Assembly: GCA_004802725.1 (NCBI GenBank)
Contig: SGPM01000015.1
Location: forward strand, 1-64,000
Direction of reading: 5' to 3'
Length of the DNA stretch: 64,000 nt
Source: Antrodiella citrinella
Lineage: Eukaryota; Basidiomycota; Agaricomycetes; Polyporales; Steccherinaceae
The notes below the pieces were generated by a model. That model worked only from the letters and a program-made list of their open reading frames with translations, searched no databases and had not been told where the DNA came from. This document shows positions 23,050-35,287 of this stretch, one piece after another. The position numbers and the translations under genes were made by a program. Numbering within the stretch: position 1 is the first letter of the stretch; each line of letters starts with the position of its first letter.

Positions 23050-24509
23050 ATGTTCGCCTTCGCCACTCTCGTCGCTCTCGCTTCCGCGACTCTCCCCCGT
23101 GTGTTCGCTCACGGTGGTGTCCTCGCGTACTCCAACGCTGGTAATTGGTACCAGGGATGGTGTGTTCCTATCCGAATACGATCTGGATGGCATGTTGATC
23201 GAAGATGGTTTCTTTTTCAGGGCTCCGTACGACACCCCAACTGGACAGACTACCATCGAGAGGCCTTGGTCGACTTAGTACGTATCTATTCACGTATGCT
23301 ATGCGACCAGACAGCTAATCTAGGATTGACCCATAGCAACCCGATCACCGACCCCACTGACCCGCAACTTGCCTGCAACGATGACGGAACTCCAGGAGCT
23401 CTCCAGCTCACCGCTACCGTCGAGGCTGGCTCAGCCATCACTGCATACTGGAACCAGGTTTGGCCTCACGCCTACGGCCCTATGGTACGTCTTGTACACC
23501 TTTTCTTGCGTTCATCTCACTCTAATTTTCGCCCATTAGCTCACGTACTTGGCTCAATGCCCCGGATCGACGTGTGACGGTGTCAACTCAAACACCCTCA
23601 AATGGGTACGATCCATCACCGCGTGCCTGCGCCTGTCGTTTCAATTCTAACTATTTTGCGTTGATTCTTCGTGTAGTTCAAAATTGATGAGTCTGGCCTG
23701 ATATCCGGAACTATCTACGACGGGTACTGGGGTGACGGCCAGATGATCGCCCAGAATTCGTCCTGGACGACCACCATCCCCGCTACTGTCCCCTCCGGCA
23801 GCTACCTCATCCGTTTCGAGACCATCGCTCTCCACTCCCTCCCTGCTGTACGTCACCTTATCGCCTCTCAGCGTTGGCTTTATACTCATGCTTTGAGTTA
23901 CACAGCAATTCTATCCCGAGTGCGCCCAGATCGACATTACCGGTGGAGGAAACCTTCAACCCACTGCGGCGGAGCTCGTCACCTTCCCAGGAGCATACAG
24001 CGCCACCGATCCCGGCCGTAAGCATCACCTTCCGCCCTCTATTCTCGCCGTTACTGACAACATTTCATCTTCGTGTAGTTGACGTTGACATCTATAGCAA
24101 TGCGGCCGAGACGGAAACTACCTACGTCATTCCTGGTCCCCCTCTGTACGGCTCGAGCAGCAGCAGCTCTCCCGCTCCCCCGACGACTCCCTCTGCTCCC
24201 TCTGCTCCTCCGACTTCCGCCCCGAAGCCGCCTCCTACCTCTGCACCCGCGGCTCCGTCGTCGTCGTCTATTGCGACTGTTGCGCAGTACGGCCAGTGCG
24301 GTGGACAGAGCTACACCGGTCCTACGACTTGGTGAGTGTCTTAATGTGTGCTTCTGACTCTGAACGCGGATTTGAATGCTGATGGTGTTGATCGTCTTCT
24401 AGTGCTTCCGGAACTACGTGCACTGTTCTCAATGGTGAGTGTTCTCATGTTGGGTTTGTGAGATGCTTGCTAATGTTTTGTGCTAGCTTACTACTCTCAG
24501 TGTATCTGA
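23050..24509 (+). CDS. AA9 lytic polysaccharide monooxygenase with CBM1
   Basis: Secreted copper enzyme that cleaves cellulose or related glucans oxidatively. It has nine exons and 323 residues: 23050-23159, 23221-23277, 23337-23484, 23540-23605, 23677-23847, 23906-24017, 24079-24331, 24403-24434, 24487-24509. The signal peptide ends ...PRVFA, leaving His21 as the N-terminal residue ([11 protein letters not shown]) that forms half of the histidine brace. The second brace His is in VWPHAYGPM and the axial Tyr in [11 protein letters not shown] linker rich in Ser, Pro and Thr leads to a C-terminal CBM1 ([11 protein letters not shown]...) with its four Cys and aromatic residues; its last residues are spread over three small exons. 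All catalytic residues are present. It lies 1.7 kb downstream of oxalate decarboxylase on the same strand. Confidence 0.96.
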
Positions 24510-25760
24510 GGTGTTCGTCTCGCTGGCTTTTCCCCTTCTTCACTGAAAGTTTCGTAATATGTAGTGGTCTGTTGTATCGAAATGAGCTTTCGTCTTGGTG
24601 TAATGCATACATTTTGTCTCTGCATATTCGACGTCCATCAAAGTGGTCACTCGTGACTCGATACCGCCCCAAAGAAGAAAATGCGGGATTAAAAAGGGAA
24701 TTTGGTAGGTGCTCTCGTCACGTCACGCGAGTGACGACTAGTAGTAGTACGTCCTTTCCTTCTGCCATGGCCATCTTACACGGTGTCGCGCCTCGCATTC
24801 TTCCTCTCGGCATGCATCAAGTATGTCATTTGTCGTATTCTTGCAATCGCTGAGACGAAATGACACACCTTACAGACGCTTTGGTGGACTACAGCGAAGA
24901 TGAACGGAGGACTCGCTGACGACTAGACGCACGACCATCTGTAGCGCGAACATGCATTTGACTACGGGAACTGTTTTTGAAGACTCTGTCCCTGCGTACA
25001 GATGTGGCCTCCATCATGACGACGTGGACCTTCATCAAGCTTCAGATGTTACAACTGTTTCGACCTGGAGTCCTGGACGATGGGGCACCGTCTCCTGGCG
25101 GTTGAAGGATGTGCAGGAAGAAAGTTGTGGACCTGCATGCTGAGATGATGAGACTGTGGACGTTCACAAGATGTCCAGACATCCTGTCTATGAGGTACGC
25201 ATGTTGTATTTCTGATCTTTCCCGTTGCTTTGCTGACGCGCAGTATGCAACAGTGTTATTCTTGAGAACGGAGAAGATACGTATCCCATCTCTCGTCGAC
25301 TTCTGTCGATCCTACGATGTGTCTCGTCTCGGTACTCTACAGGATAGGTGGACATCGGCCACTGAGGGCTTCAATGTCTCTGCGGCTGAATACCGACACG
25401 AAAGCCCAGCAAAGCATATGTTCCCTCGCTCGCAGCGACACTGCGTAGTAGATTTGTACGATGACGAAGCGATACTTTTCGGATTGTATTAGGACTTCTC
25501 ATTATGACTACTCATATTTTATATACATCTTGGCAACGAAACGTGGATCTATGGGTGACACGAGCGTAAGAAGGAACAGTACGAGAAGCAGAGACGATAC
25601 GACAAAGAAAATGGGAACGACAAGACGTGCTCGCGCGCACAATGCCACCAGTGGTGGAAGTTGAAAACATGAAAGCGTTCTATAATTGCGATGTTTGGGT
25701 CTTCATGCGATCACGCCCGACACAAATTGCGTTGCCTCATAAAAGAGACCCACTCACTCC
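24510..25760. other. Intergenic between convergent genes
   Basis: 3' flanks of AA9 (+) and of the dynamin-like gene (-). Open frames at 24.95-25.49 kb carry no recognisable domain or splice pattern. Confidence 0.5.
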
Positions 25761-28700
25761 TCACGGCCTGAAGAAGATGTCCAACTCCTTCTTCACGGTT
25801 TCCAGCCGTTTCTTCCGTCCCAGCAGCTCTTCCCTCTCGTGGACAACTTGCGGATCTTCGGCGAGATAAAGCTTGCAACGATCTTCAGAGCTAATGACAA
25901 GTTCTGTGATGAGGTGGGACTGGAGGGAGGCGGAGAAGGAGAACAAGAAGGCATGGTCGATCGCGAGAGGGATGTAGTCGATGAGGCGCTGTGTAGAGGA
26001 AAGTGCGTCAGCGAAGGAAAAAGGAATGAGCAGAAGAAAACACACCTTGTACGCTACGTGGAAATACGCCCGCACCTCCGCCATCACGTCCATCTCCTTC
26101 TCATACACGTCCGGCGGGACCAGCTTCCCCAAATCCTCAGCCGTCGCGCCTGTATAGCCAATCCGAGCAAGCAGCGCGAGTACTTCATTTTCGAGTTGGG
26201 AGCGCTCTGCAGGTTCCATCTGCGCGTGGGGTCGCTTCTGTGAGGTGGGTTGAGGGACGGCCTGAGGTGTGGAAGTAGCAGGAGGGGTAGGAGGAGTTCC
26301 GAAAGCTCCAAAGCCAGGTGTGCCTGTCGGAGTACCGAAGCCGGGTGTGTTCGCAGCAGCACCGAAGCCAGCAAAGCCTGGAGCGGCTGTAGAGACAGCA
26401 GACGTAGAACTGGAACGACCCGTGAATGCGAAGGGTGGCGGGCTTGTAGCAGTCGATGTGGGACCAGAGGAGGGACCCGTGGCAGCAGCTTGTTGGCTCA
26501 CAGGACGTGCACCGAAGATATTGGCGTTGTTGAGAAAGAAGTTGGGGTTGGCTGCGAGCTGAGATTGAGACTGACTCGAAGGTTGCGACGCTTGAGGATC
26601 AAAGCATACATCGTTCTGATCAACAAAGACGGAAGGTAAAATAAACGGACACACCTTGACCGAATTTCTGTTCCTGGACCGCCACTTTTATCTTCTTCAC
26701 CGCCGACTCCTCTCTGTACGCCACCTTTCCCGCCCTCGCATCCTTGTAGCGCGCCATGTACTTGTCCTTCTTTTCCTGAAGGTAGTGTTCATTCTGCGTG
26801 TACGGAGTGCCTTCGCATTGCAAAAGAAACTGGACCTGCTTCCAAGTTTCGGCGTGCTTGGCACGCAGGAGTTCAAGTACGAGACGTCTGTAATGAAACA
26901 CGGTGTTACAAAAGAGAAAGGCGAGAGAAGTTGTCAGTACATACGTGAGTTTAGCCTTCAACACCTCGTATCTCTCAAAGCGAGCGTGTATGAGTTGGGT
27001 CACAACCGCCTCTAGTCTGGTTTGCACGGCGTTCAGACATGTGTTGCTGTGGTGCTCCCACGTTGTTTGCATTTTGCGAATCAGAGCGACCTTCGCAGAG
27101 TACGGGACGTTGTTTGGCAGCTCGCGAGTGAGAGACCTAACGAAAGGGAGAGGTAACTGAATCAGAGATGAAGGAGGGAAACTAGAACACGACTTACGAT
27201 TCAATGTGTCGACGAATGTCATCTAGAAAGATCTGCCCACCCTGCTTAGCTTCTGACCCCGTCTCCGTGAATTCATCTGCACCGGCGGTTTTCATCGCAT
27301 TCGTTGCGTCGTTCTTGTTCGCATATGGCACAAACCTGGGCGCAGTGGACCTGATTGCGACCTTGTACGCGTCGTACGTCTGTCGGTTATACTGAACAAG
27401 CTCCGAGTTCTGCGAATCGCCCGTTACGAGGAGGCTGACGTTGGAGCAAAATGCGGTGATCATGCTGAGCACGAAGGATGAGGGATCAGTCGTGATTGCT
27501 GGTGGGAGGGAGGATAGACGGGAGTTGCAGAGTTCCAGCTGATCATCTACTTGGTTCTGTAGAATCGGGAGTCTGTCATAGTAAGGAATAGAATCAACAC
27601 GTTCGAACAGAAACGCGAAAGAAGAACTGGACGTACGTTTCACCAATGATATTACTCAACAATCTACTCAGGTTCGCAATCAAGTTCCTCGTCCCAAACT
27701 GGTGCTGCATTTTCGAAGTCGACCAGGGGGCCGTTTTCTTGAAAAAGTCCATTTCCGCTGTTCTTGCTTGTTCCGACGTGATGCCTCTCGTGCGCTCATC
27801 ATCGTCTGGTTGTCTTGTACAGTAGTATCCGTGCTGAAGGGAGAATAGGCGGCCTTCGATAACATCCAGCCAGATTCCGCGTGCTTTTGTGGCTCCGGTG
27901 GTGAGCGTGTCTGGCTTCGTCATCACTCCTACAGAAAGCACAAGAGTAAGTCGTCGCAGAAAATTAGATGAACATTATTCTAACCAATAGTACGACGGCC
28001 CGCTGGGTCTTCTTGCTTCGCAATCTGGAATGCTTTCTGGTTTTCAATGTCGTCTTTGCATGTCGTCTTCAGCTTGGAAGAAGGTCTCACGAGAACAGCA
28101 CGACGTACCACTCATCGGAACAGTGACTAGAATGAGACAGTTGCCTTTGATGTGGCTCCGAACTAGGTCCTCCACCAGCTTCACGGTCTGCGCCTCCGCG
28201 TTCTGTATGATACCTGCCACGTATATTGGTGATGAACGCGGTGAACGTGGTAACAACTAAGACGAGACGTACCTGGAAGATCCACAAACGCCAAATCCGT
28301 CAACTCCGGACCAGAAAGATCCACGCACACCACATTCTTCGAGAACTTGAGCATAGCCAGCTTCTTCGATGCCGACTTCATTTCTTCCACGCTCATATTG
28401 ACGAAGTGCTCCGTCTCTACCGTGGGGTTCAAGATCGCCATTTGCGCCCGCCTCAATATTAACTCGACGTCCGACTTCTGTGTGATGACGCCACCGAAGG
28501 CCACTTCACGAACTTCGTCGCAGGGGAAACCGCCGCTATTGACTTCCCAACGAATGGAAACTTGGCACTGCCAAGCATTTGAGGAGGAGGAAAGACGGCA
28601 TTCCATTGGGCAACGGGTGCATGTACCGGCATCGCGAGGGACGCTGATCTGAGTGTAGAGGGTGAGTTGTAAGTACGAGTGGCGGAGTTGAAAGTCAACT

Positions 28701-28957
28701 TGAAAAGGCGACGCACCCCTGAGATAGCCTCTACTAAACTCGACTTCCCGGCACTCTGATTTCCGATGACAGCGATACGAGGCAAATCCAGATCAGCTTG
28801 CGCCCTAACGAACAACACCAAGAGTTGGAGCATACACCAGGACGAGGAGGAGACAAGAAGCTCACCCGATAGCACGTAGCTGAGTCACGAAACTCATTTG
28901 CTGCTTCCTGCGCAGCGCATATCCAGAATCGACACTCGAGAGCGGGACCTCTGACAT
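25761..28957 (-). CDS. Dynamin-family GTPase (Mx/Vps1-like) with FG-rich insert
   Basis: Large GTPase that self-assembles on membranes for fission or trafficking. It has eleven exons and 864 residues: 28866-28957, 28717-28804, 28273-28648, 28109-28213, 27985-28053, 27637-27928, 27198-27572, 26945-27136, 26655-26887, 26046-26590, 25761-25988. The GTPase domain has G1 GNQSAGKSS (about 44-52), the dynamin signature EAISGISVPRDAGTCTRCP across an intron, G3 DLPG (about 183) and G4 TKPD (about 248). A stalk follows to about 600, then a low-complexity insert (about 608-735) with repeated PGFG motifs, then the GTPase effector domain (about 738-864). There is no transit peptide and no PH domain, so Mgm1 and classical dynamin are less likely. 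The insert sits where other dynamins hold a lipid-binding loop. Confidence 0.93.
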
Positions 28958-29348
28958 GGTGTTTGTAGTGTCTGTTGAATCAGACAGGTCGTATAAAGGT
29001 CGCGTCGTCGTAAGCTGAACTTGTAGGAACTCGAGAGGGGCGGTCGAGAAGAGAACGTGAAGACCACGTATATATTCCGAGAGGTTGAAAGGTCAGTGTT
29101 GGAAACAAAGAACAATGAGAATGACGATGGAACAAGAAAGACCTCTGAAAGGCTGAAAGAGACGGTCATCGCGTGCAAACAAACAAATGTGGGCGGCTAA
29201 ACTCACGCGACGCGACGCGTCCCATGAGCAAATATTTTCATTCTTCGTCTTTGTCATAACATATACGTAGTCCTGTCAATATTCAAAAAACGGAACACAT
29301 CATGCATCATTCAACGCCGAATCGAAAAACGATACCGGTGCCGAGGAT
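28958..29348. other. Upstream region of the dynamin-like gene
   Basis: Leader and promoter for the minus-strand GTPase gene. No coding sequence is seen. The left edge is set by the start ATG (28957) and the right edge by the stop of the pseudogene. Confidence 0.5.
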
Positions 29349-30582
29349 TCACGTCTCCTGTGGGTGAACCAACAGCTTTTTCGTCCTAACTTCGTACTTC
29401 CTCAACCGATCCAACCCATCAGGTATCCCTGCTAGACCTCCCGGAAGTACTTCCATGTTGTTGGGCTAGTTATGCAGCAAATGAGTCCGTTGAAAGAAGA
29501 AGAAAGAGAAGACGCACCATCAAGTACGCACCTTAAGGCCACCGTTTCCCAATACTTCTGTCAGGTGAGCCACGAGCTCCACACCATGTCTCGGTTCGGT
29601 ATTGATACACCGCGCCCCAAGGCAAGATTACCTCCTTGGTCGGAACGATCTCTTTGATCTCCCCAAAGGTTCGACGACGATCAGTATGCCGCCCGCCGCA
29701 AGTATTCCGTACGCTGTGTTTTGCGTCTCGGGAAGGGAGATTGCGTCAAAGATCAAAGTGAACGGAGTAGGGGTGATGGCTTTCGAGGCAGAGGTCAAGT
29801 CGGCGGAACGGTCAACGACATTTGTCGCCCCGAGAGACTTGAAGAGGTTGGTGTTACTGGAAGAGGCGGTAGTAACAATAGGTGAAAAGCCGGACAGTCT
29901 GGCGAATTGTATGGCTGTTGAATACTTGTTAGCGTCGGTTGATGTGAAAATTCGAGTGTCATACCTGATTGCCCGATACTGCATGCGCCGCCCATGACGA
30001 GGATAGGCTTCTCAGCGTACTTTCCCCGTCCGTCTTTCGTCCAAGGCGGTACCAGTGCTGCGCCGCCCATGGCTACGTTAAGAGGTATCGCTCTCAGAAC
30101 TAGGTAAATTCTGTGCTTCGTGACATACCTTGGCGACGAGATCGACAGACCCAAGCGTATATTGCTGGTAGGCACCCTTTGGAACGTTGAATTCTCCCTG
30201 ATGAATACTATTGGAATACCCGAGAAGGAACATGTTAGTCTGCGGCGTGTAAGAATGAGAAGTGACGCATACTTTGTCCCCGACGACAACACCCGTAATA
30301 CCATCGCCAACTTCTACGGCAACGCCTGCGCTATCACAACCCAGAACGGTGGGATACGCCGCAATGACGTCTATACCGTAGTCTCTGATCTTCCGGTCCA
30401 CAGGGTTGAGTGCGGCTGACTCGATGCGAACAACAATTTCGCTGATGTTGGGCTTGAGAACGGGAGTGTGGTCGACCTTCCACCGGCCCTGTTTAGAGAC
30501 GAGGAAAAGAGCTTGGGGAGGACTGCTGGAGTGATGGATGTAGAAAGAGGGAAGAGACGAACACGCGTCGAGCAAGAGTCAT
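29349..30582 (-). pseudogene. Decayed quinone-oxidoreductase/trans-enoyl-reductase-like gene
   Basis: Medium-chain dehydrogenase family (NADPH-dependent, zinc-free type). Recognisable pieces run in order: QALFLVSKQGRW, a GroES-like part (ALNPVDRKIRDYG, GCDSAGVAVEVG), the nucleotide site ILVMGGACSIGQ, then AIQFARLSGFSPIVTTAS, LKSLGA-like SLGATNVVD, and a C-terminal end MEVLPGGLAGIPDGLDRL...HPQET. The pieces do not join. The usual 10-15 residues after DLVAK are missing or out of frame. The frame shifts after ILIVVEP and again twice within about 60 bases before GVELVAHLTEVLG. Some introns are still clean (for example GTATGACAC to CAACAG near 29.9 kb). Either the gene is dead or this stretch is badly sequenced; neighbouring genes are intact, so I favour decay. 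Confidence 0.7.
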
Positions 30583-31509
30583 GGTCCGATTTGAAATAAG
30601 ACCACCGGAGTGCGTATGTCAATGCTTCGCTAGCCAAGGTGTCAGAACCGAATCTAAACAGACAGAATATATGAGTTTGGAGGACGTCGTGGTCGGGAAC
30701 GCACGAGGAATCTGAGACGTACACAGTCGGAAACAATCAATTGCGAGTTGGAAGCTGCATTTCGGGAGATACGCTGACATTTTCAGTCAGAGGCAAGGAG
30801 CCCCGTCGAGTAGGAAGGATTTGCATGCGACGGGTTTGACGACAACGAACAAACCCTCAAAGTCCGAGGAACTCGGAGAACCCAGGCTATTTTGTGTAGC
30901 CAATCAGAGAGGCGTTTTGACCGAGCAATGCGCCGCTGAACGTTGATCATCTATTTGCGTTTGTTGCACTCGCCTCTCCATACCTTCGATAATCCTCCGG
31001 AACATGCGTGTCATGTTCAGGCTGCAGACGTGCGGGGACGCGTATTCAGCACGATCCCATGGCTTCTATCTACAACAACAGTGCAAGAATCGCGAACAAG
31101 GATGCTGGCAAAAAGGATCCCAAGACCATCAGTATGTACCGCGCCTCTCTCAAACACAGACGTGCAGCGGACGAAGGGAGACGACCCAAAAGATGGCGCG
31201 GATATGGGATATTGACAATGTAATATTGTCAACTTGAACTTGATGCATGATGGGCGGAGACGCGACACATGTACGTCTCTTTCGATAGATTCGGAGTGTT
31301 CATGACAGTCGATCCAGGTCTGCCAAATGGTCTCTTCTATTTTCATGATCTGCAGTGGTATATCCTCATCTTCTCCTTCATAAAGGTCTCATCTGACTTT
31401 TTTACTCTAGCTCCATCATCGCAAGTGTCTTCCTCTACTAGTGTGTATCTGCACATACCACATTTCGGCTCTTGCAAACCCAACCACCCTTCACAGAGTC
31501 CTGAGAGTG
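30583..31509. other. Intergenic, no supported gene
   Basis: Short frames on both strands, none with a domain. An upstream Met at about 30780 (MSAYLPKC) could have belonged to the pseudogene's first exon, but no splice path supports it. Confidence 0.4.
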
Positions 31510-32210
31510 TCAGCCTTCGCGTTCTCACCGTCGGCAGGCCATTGAACTTGTTCATTCCCTGTCTCTCCATCCGTATCCATAAAGTAGTTTCTGCAGCCAA
31601 GGCGTGTGGGTGTCCTCAACGAACTCCGAGTCATCGGCGCCGTCGAGTTCATCAAGTTCTTTGCACAGGAGTATAGGTGGATTCAGAGGGTTGGTCGAGC
31701 TGCAGTGGTTCATCAAAGGTGCGTGGGTGTGTTGTACGGATATCTGGCAGAGACTGAGTTTAATGTATTGCAGCGAGAATGAACTCCGTCATGTTCTCTA
31801 TGGTCTGCGCACCCGCACTCATCCTCATTTCGGTCTCTGCATTCTGCATCTACATCTTGCAAGGAAACGAACTTACCATCGGTACGACGTTCACGTCTAT
31901 CGCGTTTTTTGGTATGATTAGGTGCGTTCTTCCTTCCTTCATTTTGTTTCGTCCGGAACCTAAGTATGCTGATGCTGTGAAGGGACCCGTTAAACGTCCT
32001 CCTCTCCTGGATCACCCGGACCCTCTACCCCTTCTCACCCCAACCTCTGCTGTCGCTGACAAGTCATTCATTAGACCGGCGTCGCGCTGAACGTATCACC
32101 ACATACCTCGAAGAAGACGCAGTGGAAAACAGGTCTCCACACTCAGATGTGCCTCATCCGAAGCTCACGACGACGACATCGCACCCGGTATCTACGAAGG
32201 CATCACCTCC
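31510..32210 (+). pseudogene. Fragment of an ABCC (MRP/YOR1-type) ABC transporter
   Basis: Only part of the first membrane domain remains: LSIRIHKVVSAAK, then in another frame VGVLNELRVIGAVEFIKFFA (the conserved coupling-helix region), then NSVMFSMVCAPALILISVSA with ILQGNELTIGTTFTSIAFFG, then a frameshifted ITTYLEEDAVEN-like end. At least three frame changes separate these pieces. Both nucleotide-binding domains are absent. The match is by pattern to fungal ABCC transporters; the borders are approximate. Confidence 0.6.
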
Positions 32211-32540
32211 GCTTGAGAGGTGTTGATCGGAACGTTCAAGTCAAACACGTCTCGACTGGGATACGATCCCACGCACGCAACATTCGGTTCACGGAAGAGA
32301 TGGGAAACGGTTGACCAGCCAATTCTGTGAGCATGATACTCATTTTTCTCCTTCGTCGGTTCTAACTTTCTCCAGTCACGCATATCTGCAGTTTTCACGA
32401 CACAACCTTCATACATTTGTAGAAGCGATGATGAGTCCCTGTTGTTGGCACGATTTTTACTGCTTCCGATTTCGCTTGTTCACAACGACATGTATACACG
32501 CGTAATTGACTAAATGCATGCAGCAGTGCAGTCCGCCCGT

Positions 32541-33743
32541 CTATACACGAGGAACGACGTTCAGAATCCCCTTCGCGTTCAGCCGCGGGAACGCCTGAAC
32601 ACATGCTATCGCGGTCATTTGCTGCTCGTCTCCTGCAGGCACAACAAGCCGCACCTCAGAGAGGCAGAGCAGGTTTGGGGCGAGCAACGCTCCCTCGAGG
32701 GCCCCGCAGAGATCTGTGAATTTGTCATGTGCATGCATCTCAAATATTATGAGGCGGATGTGCGGAGACGCGATACGGGAGAGCAGGACGAGCAAGGCTG
32801 TATCTTTGGGGTACGGCAGCGTGAGCTGTCGCAGACTTGTGTTCGCCGTGAAGTCAAATGCATCTAATACGCCTGGTCCAGGGAAACATTGTAAGTTCAC
32901 ATGTACACCGTACCGCGTAACAATCAATGTGATCTTACCGGAGATGACGCCTTCAACGGATGGGGTGAAGAACAACCTCAGCACCTCTAGATGAGAGCCT
33001 GCTCGCCGAAGGAGCTCCCCGACATCCGCAGCTTGGACATGTTGAGGCATGTCAACGTCCAAGACTCTGAGAGACGCAACACAGCCCCGATGCGTAAGGA
33101 ACGTGACGAGGCGCTGCGGATACACCGGTTCGATGTCAGTGAAGAAACGGAATCTTTCCAATGGGGGGTTGTGTAAGAATTGGGCTTTCACATCACGGGC
33201 CTTCACTGGGTAACGGCAGTATCGATATCCGGAGTGGTACGCCACGTCCAGATCTCTCAGAGAGGGGAATGCGCAGACGATATTGAGCAGTGCATTCTGC
33301 GAAATCGAGCACTTGTCGATGCAAAGACGAGTGACGGAAGGTCCTACGCACGACAAGCTCTGAATTATCACCGAACCCCATCTCTGGATCCTGTACAATT
33401 CAAGCGTGTGCAACCTGCCGAGTAGCGGTAAGACCAACACCATCTGTACTTTTGTTATCCAAGGTCTAGGTTTGCATCCTGGTCCTCTGAACGTCAACAC
33501 TCCACTGAGCCTGAGGATGCGGACGCAGTCTGCAACGGCAGGTGACTGTTGCACAACGTCTATGAAGCGGGAGAATTTGGTCTTGTGCTCGATGGTGACG
33601 TGGCGGAAGAAATAGACGCGACTGGCAGCGAGCCAAACTCTGCATACGAGTGCGCACGCCTTCAGAGCATTGCGATCGTTCGCTAGCAAGCACATGAGAT
33701 GGTCGTCGAGGTCCGGCACGAGACCGCTGTGAGACACCGCCAT
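32541..33743 (-). CDS. F-box/LRR-like protein
   Basis: Likely substrate receptor of an SCF ubiquitin ligase. The frame is open for 400 residues. The N-terminus holds an F-box-like motif (LMCLLAND...LKACALVCRVWLAASR, about 15-45), followed by irregular Leu-rich repeats (VTRLCIDKCSI, SLRDLDVAYHS, SLRVLDVDMP, LRQLTLPYP). An excellent intron with donor GTAAGA lies at 32873-32938. It is 66 nt long and keeps the frame whether removed or retained, so the protein is 378 or 400 residues. Substrate unknown. Confidence 0.75.
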   Translation of the reverse strand: MAVSHSGLVPDLDDHLMCLLANDRNALKACALVCRVWLAASRVYFFRHVTIEHKTKFSRFIDVVQQSPAVADCVRILRLSGVLTFRGPGCKPRPWITKVQMVLVLPLLGRLHTLELYRIQRWGSVIIQSLSCVGPSVTRLCIDKCSISQNALLNIVCAFPSLRDLDVAYHSGYRYCRYPVKARDVKAQFLHNPPLERFRFFTDIEPVYPQRLVTFLTHRGCVASLRVLDVDMPQHVQAADVGELLRRAGSHLEVLRLFFTPSVEGVISGKITLIVTRYGVHVNLQCFPGPGVLDAFDFTANTSLRQLTLPYPKDTALLVLLSRIASPHIRLIIFEMHAHDKFTDLCGALEGALLAPNLLCLSEVRLVVPAGDEQQMTAIACVQAFPRLNAKGILNVVPRV

Positions 33744-35287
33744 TCGTGGCGGATGTCGACCTGAACCGGAAGAGGTTCAGCAAATCGGAGGACCTTACAG
33801 TTGACCCGACTCACTAATGTATTGGATCCACGACAGTTGTTCCTGTGTGAGCAAGCAGATGGAAAAATATGAAGGTCGTGGCAGTCGGTATCGGACCATC
33901 GATGAACGCTCTTGGCGGCGATTGCGAGCATTGAGTCGGAGATCTTCAGACTCGAGTGCTCGATTGAGTGGCCAGGGATGCGTGTTGGTCATGGCCAAGG
34001 TGCAATACGAGAAAGTAGATTCATAGCGTATGTACGTGTACAGGGAGTCAATTCGTGGAAGAACCCCGTCGCACGGAGGTACTAGGGTTATGACATTCTG
34101 CGTCTCGCAAGTAGAGGAATGACTCACCTTCAAGACAATATTGGCCTTACAGGCAGATGGGCCCAATTCCTCCAACAGGTGACAGCTATAAAGTCTCTAA
34201 GCACGCGACCATCATGGTATGATGTGTACTACTCGCTGAATTCGCTGGCACCCATCGTCGCCGTTCCCGATCTAACACACCTAAGGACTCGGATGCACTG
34301 GCATTCCGACTGCGGTTTGGGAATCGTTTCGGATTCCAATACCAGTCGTGGACTCAGGTCAAGGCATCAACTTCGATGGACCGACGCACAGTCGGGTGAC
34401 GATGAGGGGAGAGAAGGATTATTCCAACTCAGAAACATCCAGACGACTCCATAATGAGTTCCCCACGAATGACGGAGAACGGGACCGTAAAAACTGTTGT
34501 CGATGATGAGTAATTTGACAGAGATATGGGAGCAGTTTGGAGGGCTGAGGCCTGAGGACGAGGTTGAGAAAAACACTTAGGGAATAACGGAACGACGGTA
34601 AGTACAGATCACCTCAGATTTGATGGACATGGTGACGTACATTGTCTCTGTGGTCGTATCTTGTTCGCACTGTCCCATCGTCCCGTCAAGTGAGGAGGCG
34701 GGCGCAATCCAAAGTCGGATCCCGGGTGGATGTTGGCAATTGAAAGCCAAACAACACATTTTTGGAGTTGGGGACATATGGTAGACATCAAAGAAAGGGT
34801 ACTGGAGTTCTGCGCACAGCACGTCGGCGGAATGGCGGTGAGAGAAAATATATGCACTGAGAACGAATGGTGAGTACTGTTGGTTCCGCACGTCATACAT
34901 ACTAACTACGCACCTTTTCACTATTCTTTCCAACCAAATCCCTGCCCTCGCTCTTTACTACCAGACCTCCACTTCTTGGTCGAGTCGATGGCCCCGTGCT
35001 TGCATTGAGCACGATGCATGCGAGCAAATCTTCCACGACTGTTGCAATGCATAATTCAACACAGGCCACTGTTCAGATAAAATTGCAAGACAATAGAAAT
35101 GCAATGTACATGACGAACGGAACTTACAAAAAGACAGCTACGACTACGATAGGAGATATGCAGAACCAAACGAGAGGACTGTCCAGCTTGAATACGTGGA
35201 CCCGAATACTTGTCAACACAGCGAAAAAAAATTGAGTGCACACTTCTGCACTGGGATCAGCGTCCCTTGCCACTCCATAGTCCATAA
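33744..35287. other. Intergenic with possible F-box relic
   Basis: A minus-strand open frame at 34577-34933 has a composition like the C-terminal end of Agaricomycete F-box proteins (Pro, Cys and aromatic-rich), but no F-box or start is attached. Nothing else is supported. Confidence 0.4.
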
